From positions 51,369,674-51,433,673 of the forward strand of contig NC_073694.1 in NCBI RefSeq assembly GCF_029784165.1: a DNA stretch of 64,000 nucleotides. Direction: 5' to 3'. The position numbers and the translations under genes were made by a program. This DNA is from Wyeomyia smithii (Eukaryota; Arthropoda; Insecta; Diptera; Culicidae). The notes beneath the pieces are model-generated. The model was not told where the DNA came from. It saw nothing but the letters and a program-made list of their open reading frames with translations, and did no database searches. This document shows positions 58,101 through 64,000 of the stretch, in pieces (the stretch's first letter is position 1; every line of letters begins with the position of its first letter).

Positions 58101-61100
58101 CACAGGTGAGGAAGAAGAAGACATTCGTCTGTTCTAGTAGCGAAAAAAGGTAAACAGAAGCAAAAAAAAACTTAAGAAGGCAAAACAACTTGAGAATGCT
58201 AAAGTCTTAGTAAAGGCTGATAACATTCAGAAAAACTCTACACTTTCTAACTTTGTAACGAAGGCAACGAAACGATTTTTCGAAATCATGAAAATCTCAA
58301 CGGACTTTTTTAAAGAAAAACCTGAAAAATGGCAATCAAATAAACAATATCTGGAAGCACAAGAACGCGTGAAGGCAATTGCAGTAGTGAATGATTTTGC
58401 AGAAAGGGCCGTGAAGCTTGTCAGTGACTACAACAACAAAATAACAAAAGACCCCGATCAACAGAATTATTTGCTACAAGTTGTCGGATCCCACAGACAA
58501 CAAAAGCCTCTGAAATATTGAAAGGTGATAGCCTTTTTTGTTGAATTTTTGTATATGTTTTAATCAATATAAAATTAAGTTGGAGCCAAAGATGTTTCCA
58601 TTTTCGGGGAGCTAAAGAAAAACTTTGAAAACCTACCCTTTTCCAGTTGTTTCGGATCTTTCAGCGGCCCACCTTGGTGCCCGCTCAACCAACATCCCGC
58701 CCAAAGATCAATACTCTCTTTTTCTCTTTTTCAATAGACTTCATTTACCGTGGTTCGTAGTGACCTGCTAGCCATGTATCTGCACAAATTGTAGCTATGT
58801 ATCTACCAAACTCTTTTCTGAAAGACACCAGAGTCACACGACGTGGGTGTTTAGAAAGTTTACTTCCCTCTTTTAGGGGGAGTAATCAATCTACATCAAA
58901 ACTTAATAATTAATATTTTAAGCAAGCTCTCCGATAATGAAGATAACGTGAGCAAAATATCATACCTTCAAGCTTAATTCCACACGAAAATGTTTTTCAC
59001 TACGTAGGGGTGTTTAGAAAGCTGATTTCTCACTTTTAGGGGTATGAATCACACAACGAATACTATTAAAATATAGGGATTGATATTCTAAGCATTTTCT
59101 CCGAAGATACTATGAGCGAAAAATCACGCTTTCAAGCTTAATTCTACGCGAAACTGTTTCTCATCACGTTGTTGAGTTTGCAACAGCAGCAGTGTTGCTT
59201 GAAAAATTCAATGTTGAGCCGTTCGTCAGACATTCGATCAGTTTAAGGTGAAAAACTTTTTCTACAAATTTTGTAGCGCCTTACAGTCTTTAGAAGAATT
59301 ATTCCCAGGAAAATTTCCTACAAATATCATGTATTGGTATATTTTTAGGAGCCAGCTGGAAATTTCTAGAGGATAAGTTTTGAAAAAGTGGATTTTCTCA
59401 TATAAAATCGTATGGAAACTTTAAAAATCGGGCGCAAATCAGGGGTTCCACCGATCGATCTGAAAAGTTACACAGTTGTTACAGGACCCATAAGGAACAC
59501 GAAAAGTGCATTGGAGCGAAAAAATTACACCAACGCTTTTTCCCATACAACTGTGTCCCAGTCTAATGGCCAATTGCAGATGACGCGGAAAAATTCTGGT
59601 CTTCTTATAGTCACGGGCAGCATTTCCTGCCAATTCCAAAATTCCAATACTTCAGCAGCCACATATTTCACCACTGCTGCGGTAGTACATGTACCGACGC
59701 CTTCGGCATAGTTTAATTTCGCAACAGATAGTGAATATTGTCTACCGGGATCTGAAGACCAGCACAGACGAACGGGACTTTGCCTTTCCCTTCACGTTGG
59801 CAACCAGCGTTGCCAGGTCATTTTTTCAAAATTCTGGAAAAGGCAAAATTAAAATCTGGAAAAAATCTGGCAGTCATTTCGTGGGGTGAAAGGTTAATTT
59901 TTCGAATAAAAGTTTTGGGGTACGCAAAATTTGAGGTGACAAAATTGCAAAATTTCGCGCCAAAATTGAAGTGATGATCTTTTTGCGGAACAGAGAAAAT
60001 AAAATCTGGATCATCCATGAAAAATCTGTACAAATGGACATCAAAGCTGTCTACCTGGATACATGTTCAAAAATCTGGATAATCCAGCTAAATCTGGATA
60101 CCTGGCAACGCTGTTGGCAACTCTACCGCGTCCAGATATGTTGTAAAAGAGCTTTAGTTAAAGTTGACTGAAACTATCTCAACAAAAGTTAGTGTTAAAC
60201 TGATACCGAAAACAGGTTGAAATTTTCTTATATACCCTCACTGGATAAATAATGAAGAGAGGGTTGGGCTACGCAGATGACAGAATAAAGGAATGCGAAA
60301 AAAATTTCACGTAGGTTATAGAATGAGAGAGCTTAAAAGAAAGGCGTTACCAATTCGATTATGTCAGAGTTGATATTGTACGCGATCTGACCCTGACGCA
60401 TGGTGGGGGAACATAGTGTTTTCATGTATAAAAGCAGTACAGACACGCGGCGCGCGTACATTTCCAATCTGGCTTCAGAAGCATAAGCACCAGTGGCAGC
60501 AGAGGATAGAGAGGAAGCAGACAGCAAGCGGCAGACTCGGTCATTTGAAGGCAGGCGGCAGGGAAGCGGATGGTGTCATTTTTGTTCGTCGATTCAATGT
60601 GCTGCAGAAGTAGCAGCAGAGGATAGTACTAAACAGCTCGCACACGGACGGTGCTTGCTGTGGTGGCGTAAAAAGCAAACGGCAACCGGGTGCGGCAGGA
60701 AATGGAAGTGGATACTGGCTTCGGTATTTGTTTGCTCTTTATTATTGATTGCTTTAACAGTATCTAAAGCATCTAAAGCATTGATTGCTTCAACAGTATC
60801 TAAACAGTCCTTATCAGGACTAATCAGCTATTGGAAAGTTAATGAAATTTTTTTCTTGATAATATAAATACTATTATAGACACAGTGCTCATGAGTTCAT
60901 GAAAAAAGAAAGGTCGTTACCCATTCGATTATGTCAGAGTTGATATTGTACGCGAACTGACCTTGACGCATTTATGCGATAATCGAATGAAATTTCTAAT
61001 TGCATTAAACGGCCTTTCTAAAGGCTACTGCAAATGTGCAGTAGTTTGATGTTCACCACAATTCGTTGATACTGTGTACAGCCAGCGGTATAAACGAAAC

Positions 61101-62199
61101 TAATCCGGTTTTGAACAGAAGAGTTCGGCACGTTCTGCTGACAATGCTGAATCCATCTAAGAAAATTCACAACACTCCATTAACAAGGATGTAACATCTT
61201 TAAAAAGACGGTTATAGTTTGACATCACAGCGGAATTTCGACCTTCATACTCATGTCTGCTATCGGCAATATCAATCACGCAACAATTGCACTCTTGGTG
61301 TCTGCTTCCATCCAACACGAGAACGGGAGCGGGAATATTGTTGCGTTTGTGAGAAAACTATCCGGTGCGGAGTTGAAAGCGAGCTCGTGATTGGACAGCC
61401 GCTACTTTTCCAATTGATTTTTTAATTGTTTTCTTCGGGAGCAGAACAGCTTGGACATTCGACAGAACACTTTCCTGAGCAATTGTGTGACGTCGGACAG
61501 AAGCTTGTTCAAAGCTTCTCCACCTCCAATGCAGTCCGCCAGATTCCTCTGTTAGTCCATCCCCAGCGCTCGGATAGACAGTGAAGACTAAATTTCTACA
61601 TGCTGGTGTGTCTTTGGCACTCGTGCGAACAAAGCAACAACAACAACAACTTTAGTGTCGGCTGTGCTGGGGAAGTGGATGGATTTCATAATTGCGGGCA
61701 CGCGATTGGTTAAATTATTATCAAAATGGTTATGAATTTAAACCACTTACTATGCAAAAATGTTTCAGGAATTGATTTCATAAACTAGAGAAATTTTGTC
61801 TCTATCCAACGACACATCAATGACTAAAATCCGTTCAGTGGTAACAAAGTTGTAAGCATTTGAAATCTTTCATTCTGCCGTTTCACTCTATTTTCGATTT
61901 TTCGGAATGGCACCCTACTAAAGTAATACGTAGTTTACGTCAAAAAATTGCCCCATTTTCAGAACAAATACAACTAACAATGAATATTTCTCTAGTTTTC
62001 GACATTTCTGTCCCTTTGATAAATCCACCGTACCGTAATATCGTAGTTTTTGGAACTTACCTGTTCGCAGCGCAGCCAAAATATTACCACATTACGATAG
62101 CGCAGGGGACCGCCCAAATTACTGCCACCTTCCTGGCTACGTTGCTCATCAAGTAAACGACTCAACGGTTTCTTGTCATGCCGGAGCACTTCCAGGGCC
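43173..62199 (-). CDS. TRIT1: tRNA dimethylallyltransferase (IPTase), last four exons, 5' exons outside window
   Basis: Exons in order are 62061-62199, 44030-44133, 43701-43962 and 43173-43478. They join in phase, with GT-AG introns of 17.9 kb, 67 bp and 222 bp. The enzyme adds dimethylallyl to A37 of tRNAs reading U-starting codons. The exons read RALEVLRHDKKPLSRLLDEQ, GGPLRYRNVVIFWLRCEQ, ETLNARLDARVDSMVAQGLL, then EDNDFHRGILQSIGFKEF, VTRRYSKKQIKWINHRFL and VPPMYALDTTDVSRWEEL. They finish with a C-terminal C2H2 finger (FHCDICRRTIVGEYQWRLHM, then SNKHKR), as in animal and yeast enzymes. The ATP-binding (P-loop) exons are absent here and should lie beyond 64000. Exon 62061 begins in phase 2. 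An intact OBP gene lies just upstream of it. Confidence 0.92.
44134..45734. other. TRIT1 giant intron, proximal part, with an imperfect inverted repeat
   Basis: No coding sequence was recognised. GGTGAGATTGTGCC (44813) and CTTGTCAGCCATCTC (44866) occur inverted as GAGATGGCTGACAA (44956) and GTGCCACAATCTCACC (44983), so 44813-45020 can fold as a MITE-like hairpin. The rest is AT-rich intron sequence. Confidence 0.45.
45735..48467 (-). mobile_element. R1-clade-like non-LTR retrotransposon, both ORFs, decayed, minus strand
   Basis: Reading downward: a gag-like ORF1 from 48467 (LFGKVSNLWNLIE, Lys-rich KKGRKGAK, AKTYKTVSEKVLAKVVPVW, then CCHC-type knuckles CFRCFEGEISH, RRCGGAGHKAKDY and CMVCSGKRDANHF near 47640-47760). 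Next is an endonuclease fragment (VFYCSCHAPPRWSTGRFVQR, LTPLVGVGDFNVWAVDRE, 47450-47290), the linker (SPAMLERIIDRLFPRHEPSP), an RT start (IPNLAIRLSIRTAPGLFQAV), a deletion, RRKRRGIRYCAIVTVDVNNA, and the C-terminal part (SFHLTQTLSGHGCFRQYIHK). The YxDD box is lost. It is the same family as 5725-6978. Confidence 0.85.
48468..50330 (-). mobile_element. RTE-like retrotransposon (family B), RT deleted, minus strand
   Basis: The 5' UTR (50330-50045) precedes LGNEIRTTIVNLG. A 324-codon frame (49999-49025) carries the endonuclease: LRIKGWFFNYSIINVHCPHE, VKIVIGDMNAKVGREAMY, NQIDHVLIDGRFSS and SANIDSDHNLVAVCMRSKLS, with the catalytic Asp/His motifs retained. Then come DWFDGECKRLVEEKNAA, EAHFDEHLNGDAVE and LEVEDEIGRLKNNKAA. 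The whole polymerase is missing, and the frame jumps to the C-terminal LRTLRRLQSWRTAAMDRVEW. It abuts the R1 copy at about 48468. Confidence 0.85.
50900..53930 (+). mobile_element. Nearly full-length RTE-like retrotransposon (family A)
   Basis: Endonuclease: the start (51040-51190) is frameshifted (WNVRTLLEPARAS, EVNVEI-like), then HIYYSGGVKAERGVGFVLIG, LRIKGKFFNYSLINVYAPTN, MIVIGDANAQVG, a short deletion, INHVLIDGRHFSEVAD and VDSDHYLVVAKIRARLS. Linker from 51950. Polymerase from 52330: NCKAAGKDGIPTELFEVGSE, a stop at N-stop-RGITFLN (52590), GEYQCGFRGGRSTTDQI, FKDFRAAYDSVKRNELWLIM, GLKQGDGLSNLLFN and GFVDDIDIIGIN with an intact FxDD. The C-terminal part ends TWQRILDSALDR-stop at 53883, followed by a (TAAG)n-like 3' tail at 53900-53925. 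About six lesions separate it from an intact ORF. Confidence 0.9.
54063..54166. mobile_element. 104-bp short retroposon with 14-bp target duplication
   Basis: A 104-bp insert (AATTAGAGCATAAGCATGAG... to ...GATGCTTGAGAA) is flanked by TAATCATTTAATAT at 54049-54062 and 54167-54180. The long AT-rich duplication implies LINE-type insertion. No A/B boxes were clear, so its RNA origin is unknown. Confidence 0.75.
54181..55740. other. TRIT1 intron sequence; simple repeat, no gene recognised
   Basis: A plus-strand open frame of 131 codons (54487-54882) has no recognisable motif. A (TCCG/TCGT)n simple tract covers about 54901-54945. The remainder up to 55740 shows no coding or transposon signal that I can name. 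Confidence 0.35.
55754..55769 (-). terminator. Histone-type 3' stem-loop relic
   Basis: Minus strand GGTTCTTTTCAGAGCC: 6-bp stem with a UUUC loop, the form that ends replication-dependent histone mRNAs, with flanking AAACGGTTC / GCCACC as in insect histone genes. No histone coding sequence was recognised just upstream. Confidence 0.55.
56275..56290 (-). terminator. Second histone-type 3' stem-loop relic
   Basis: Minus strand GGCCCTTTTCAGCGCC, preceded by AAAC and followed by ACCA. It matches the histone stem-loop pattern except for one stem mismatch. It lies 0.8 kb from the H2A pseudogene end, supporting an old histone repeat unit here. Confidence 0.55.
56584..56862 (-). other. Open frame of 92 codons, possibly transposon-derived
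   Basis: The frame contains a basic segment NKSTMTATERTRLHRKRKRE followed by an acidic/Pro-Ser tail (PLAGPSDEVARPSREVSS). A TERTRLHRKRK-like start occurs in proteins of some insect DNA transposons, but this is from memory and weak. It could also be a chance frame. Confidence 0.25.
57253..59565. mobile_element. DNA transposon with 0.8-kb inverted repeats and 8-bp duplication
   Basis: The element is flanked by ATGGCCAA (57245-57252 and 59566-59573). Its tips are TAGGGTGGGACA and TGTCCCAGTCTA (inverse, two mismatches). Regions 57279-58090 and 58751-59517 are long inverse copies. The 660-bp centre has a lysine-rich open frame from about 58142 to 58521 with no ATG at its start. It includes NSTLSNFVTKATKRFFEI, YLEAQERVKAIAVVNDFAER and DPDQQNYLLQVVGSHR. 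It may be the last exon of a lost transposase. An 8-bp duplication fits hAT, P or Merlin groups. I cannot choose between them. Confidence 0.8.
59805..60113. mobile_element. hAT-type MITE (CAGCGTTGCCAGGT ends) in the H2A pseudogene
   Basis: Inverted ends CAGCGTTGCCAGGT and ACCTGGCAACGCTG are flanked by a perfect 8-bp duplication TTGGCAAC (59797-59804 and 60114-60121). CTGGATA/TCTGGAAAA motifs recur inside. Excision rejoins the H2A N-terminal codons. Confidence 0.9.
60140..61428. other. TRIT1 intron; 64-bp direct repeat and TATA box, no gene recognised
   Basis: About 64 bp at 60338-60401 (core ATGTCAGAGTTGATATTGTA) recur at 60907-60970, four differences or so. A TATAAAAG lies at 60427-60434. 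A short tandem (ACAGTATCTAAA, GCATCTAAAGCATTGATTGC) occupies 60750-60805. Given histone relics on both sides, this may be an old histone intergenic spacer. No coding frame was supported. Confidence 0.4.
61429..61545 (-). pseudogene. Histone H2A C-terminal fragment
   Basis: The minus strand reads EALNKLLSDVT, then a shifted segment whose DNA (GTTCTGTCGAATGTCCAAGC, then TGTTCTGCTCCCGAAGAAAA) matches codons for VLPNIQAVLLPKK of H2A. No N-terminal part was found upstream. It is a truncated second H2A relic, 1.3 kb from the first. Confidence 0.75.
61546..62060. other. TRIT1 intron, distal end
   Basis: It contains a short (CAA)n run at 61638-61652 and otherwise nothing recognisable. It ends at the splice donor GTAAGT of the exon at 62061-62199. 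Confidence 0.5.
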
Positions 62200-62352
62200 C
62201 TGAAATTGAAAAAAAAAATCATAAAAAATCATATATTCAGATTCAGACCAAGACATTTATTAGGTAAAGCTATAGGAATAAAACTGTGTTTCGGAAGAGA
62301 AGTTAAGTGGGAAATTGAAACAATCTATCACATTTGTTTTGATAAGAATATT

Positions 62353-62358
62353 TTTATT
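62353..62358 (-). terminator. Polyadenylation signal of the OBP gene
   Basis: AATAAA on the minus strand (TTTATT on plus) lies about 57 bp past the OBP stop codon and is the first canonical signal there. Confidence 0.55.
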
Positions 62359-62414
62359 ACTATTCAGTAATGTTATCAAATGTTGACGACAAATGTTCAT
62401 CACATTTCGGTAAT

Positions 62415-63404
62415 TCATCCTAGCGCGTCCAGTGGACCCGGAGGAATGGCTTTGATGAGAGCAGAAACCGCTGTAGGATCCGTCAGATCAATTAGACTGG
62501 TCTGGATTGGCAGATTCAATGCATGTGGCAGAGTGATTAAAGTTGGAGCCAGCAGTTTAAGCAGCGGATCAAGAATTTTTAGTCCACGAACGGTCTGTAG
62601 TACCGTTCCTACGAGAGAACCTACGACGGGTGATAGTGTAGCCGCTAGTACCAATTCTCCAGCTCCGGCTCCTGGTGGGAAGCATTCATTCACGAACCGA
62701 GCTGCCAGAGTGCAATTGTCGGGGCATTCTCGTAGCAGACGCTCATAGCATTGTCCCGCTCGTTGCTTGAAGCTCGTTTCTTCCACATTATACCCACCGC
62801 ATTGCACGTAGAATCGATCCAAATTCGGACCACGTTCAGCATCGTAAATTCCCTGACGAACCAAAATGCAACGCATTAGGCAGCGCGCTTTGGGTGCTAC
62901 TTCGAATTTACTTAACGCATAGACGATCGCTTCTCGTTCGGTAATTTGCAAAAATCGGGCGCACTGTCGCACCGTATCGGTCAATATGAGGCCCGGCATT
63001 GGTGCCAGCTGCGGTGTTTGCACCAGATTACCGAACTCATTCCGGTAGCATTCCCAGTAGGCATTCGCTCGACAGCAAATTTGGTTCTCCGCAAATCGGG
63101 CTATCTTACTATCCATACAGGCGACCGTACGATTTAGGTACTCTTTGTCCTCGCAGTTCGGCTTGAAGTGACGACTGTACGGGATGTACAGCAATCTAGA
63201 GGTCGTACTATTCCAGGACCGTAGTACCACCTGTTCGCAAAGTGGTTCACAGTCACCTTCCGCCGTGGCGGGCACTTGCAGGTACTGCTTGCATTCCTGC
63301 TGCGCCTGGTTGAAGCTCTTCAGGGCGGTTTTATGACTCGGAGATTTCGCGAAAGTCACCACCCACAACAGACAGCCCAGCAAAAAACACCTCAGGTGAT
63401 ACAT
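62415..63404 (-). CDS. Atypical two-domain odorant-binding protein, intronless
   Basis: The frame of 329 residues begins with a signal peptide (MYHLRCFLLGCLLWVVTFA) and is intact. Two PBP/GOBP-like domains follow: residues about 25-125 (QECKQYL, GDCEPLCEQV, PNCEDKE, VACMDSK, ICCRANAYWEC) and about 145-250 (RQCARFLQI, ARCLMRCILVRQG, VQCGGYN, GQCYERLLRECPDNC, NECFPPG). A hydrophobic C-terminal tail without cysteine comes last. Secreted OBPs of this double-domain, single-exon class are known from mosquitoes and may carry small hydrophobic ligands, although many are not antennal. The gene lies on the same strand as TRIT1 between its exons, so it is nested. An AATAAA lies 57 bp after the stop. Confidence 0.9.
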   Translation of the reverse strand: MYHLRCFLLGCLLWVVTFAKSPSHKTALKSFNQAQQECKQYLQVPATAEGDCEPLCEQVVLRSWNSTTSRLLYIPYSRHFKPNCEDKEYLNRTVACMDSKIARFAENQICCRANAYWECYRNEFGNLVQTPQLAPMPGLILTDTVRQCARFLQITEREAIVYALSKFEVAPKARCLMRCILVRQGIYDAERGPNLDRFYVQCGGYNVEETSFKQRAGQCYERLLRECPDNCTLAARFVNECFPPGAGAGELVLAATLSPVVGSLVGTVLQTVRGLKILDPLLKLLAPTLITLPHALNLPIQTSLIDLTDPTAVSALIKAIPPGPLDALG

Positions 63405-64000
63405 TTTGAGCCACTGCCGGGAATCGAGTGTCTAAGTGGTGGCACTGGTTGCAGTTTTTATTGCTAGGCAAAAAAAAAAAGGTTTTCGGAAAAGACACGT
63501 GCCAAAGATAGACTCCGATTATCGTAAAGGGCCTTTCGGAAATTGCCCGAAAACAATACCTAATTCTAATTATCGCTGGGCTACGTGTCACTCCAACTGG
63601 TGTTTTGGCCTATACATATTCCTTACATAACTTGGAAGCGTGTATTCAATTCTCACTTGTATATTATTCAAAACAGCTCTTATATCAAACATACAGTAGC
63701 AATACATTGATCAAGGGTGCAACTTTCTACCCTAGCATAAAATTCCAACTGGTTCAGCGGAAAATTGCGACCGACAGCATGGTCTATAGCGCCACTTCAA
63801 TTGGTAAGTGAACACAGGACCACTTGCCATCTTTTTTTTAACTGTCATATATTGTGCTGCACGAACTGAACGTTACCACACAAAAGTTAATGCGTGACTG
63901 CTAATTCAATACACAGTACGTAAAAAACAGACAAAAACTGTTAATGAAGGACCGACTCTCTTCGATTTCGATTTAATTTTTTCACATAAACTGAGTTTCT
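63405..64000. other. Upstream flank of the OBP gene (TRIT1 intron)
   Basis: No coding sequence was recognised, and no further TRIT1 exon could be found before the window edge. On the minus strand AATAAAAAC (about 63463-63455) could serve as a weak TATA element some 55 bp before the OBP start codon. Confidence 0.35.

Larger units (their letters stand above)
57071..60139 (-). pseudogene. Histone H2A pseudogene, interrupted by two transposons
   Basis: After removal of two insertions the minus strand reads as H2A. The start codon (60137-60139) is ATA, followed by SGRGR, VANVKGKAKSRS, AGLQIPVDNIHYLLRN, AEGVGT, VVKYVAAEVLE, then ELAGNAARDYKKTRIFPRHL, QLAIR, NDEALNKLPPGVTI, and a frameshifted counterpart of the C-terminal QGGVLPNIQAVLLPKK segment (REMFFRITKLFCFRRKQ). 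Downstream GTCCTTTTAAGGGC (57071-57090) resembles the histone 3' stem-loop, so this was a replication-dependent histone. It is broken by lost ATG, frameshifts, a stop and the insertions 59805-60113 and 57253-59565. Confidence 0.85.

Noticed and set aside
57007..59711. Two frames, one on each strand, encoding the same METLKIGRKSGVPPIDLKSY peptide
   Set aside because: The match is caused by the long inverted repeats of the transposon at 57253-59565. There is no evidence of coding.
1..64000. CRISPR arrays, bacterial operons or ribosomal RNA genes
   Set aside because: No regularly spaced repeats of that kind, no Shine-Dalgarno-led gene runs and no rRNA sequence were seen. The introns, SINEs and transposons are those of an insect nuclear genome.

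Overview
The window looks like a piece of a large, repeat-rich mosquito genome, most likely a culicine (Aedes-like) species. It holds a two-domain 'atypical' odorant-binding protein gene of a type expanded in mosquitoes, tRNA-derived SINEs, and dense layers of RTE-, R1-, Jockey-, gypsy-, copia- and Helitron-type elements. Genes have short GT-AG introns, apart from one giant intron. Nothing bacterial, viral or CRISPR-like was seen.

Real genes are few. (1) At the left edge is the 5' part of a chymotrypsin-family serine protease on the minus strand, with a one-base frameshift and the catalytic His replaced by Arg. (2) At 24872-28103 (+) is a complete nine-exon SLC6 transporter of the B0AT/NTT type, 721 residues after splicing. 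(3) From 43173 to 62199 (-) lie the last four exons of the tRNA dimethylallyltransferase gene (TRIT1/MOD5 type), including its C-terminal zinc finger. An intron of about 17.9 kb separates the exon at 62061-62199 from the next one at 44030-44133. The 5' exons are outside the window. (4) At 62415-63404 (-) is an intact, intronless two-domain odorant-binding protein gene, apparently nested in the next TRIT1 intron.

Layout: 0.6-24.2 kb is stacked transposons: gypsy, RTE, R1, Jockey, Helitron, SINEs, and a mariner carrying a TTAA element. 24.3-28.4 kb is the SLC6 gene. 28.4-36 kb is Jockey, copia and RTE debris holding a foldback-like element, three TTAA/hAT MITEs and an inverted SINE pair. 36-40.8 kb is AT-rich unassigned DNA. 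40.8-43 kb is a Jockey element next to the TRIT1 3' end. The TRIT1 giant intron (44.1-62.1 kb) holds R1 and RTE copies, a nearly complete RTE element, a 104-bp retroposon, and a decayed histone locus with H2A pseudogenes and histone 3' stem-loops that was itself hit by two DNA transposons.

The main yield is a set of insertions whose target-site duplications and interrupted reading frames can be read directly. They include a Transib (CGACG duplication) inside a TA-MITE inside an RTE, a perfect 68-bp-arm hairpin MITE inside R1, a TTAA palindrome inside a mariner transposase, and an element with about 0.8-kb terminal inverted repeats inside an H2A pseudogene. I found no multi-gene functional system that I could defend as new. 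The least familiar items are the long-TIR element with a central ORF, the minisatellite-ended foldback-like element, the inverted SINE pair inserted as one unit, and a 110-codon ORF in the first SLC6 intron.
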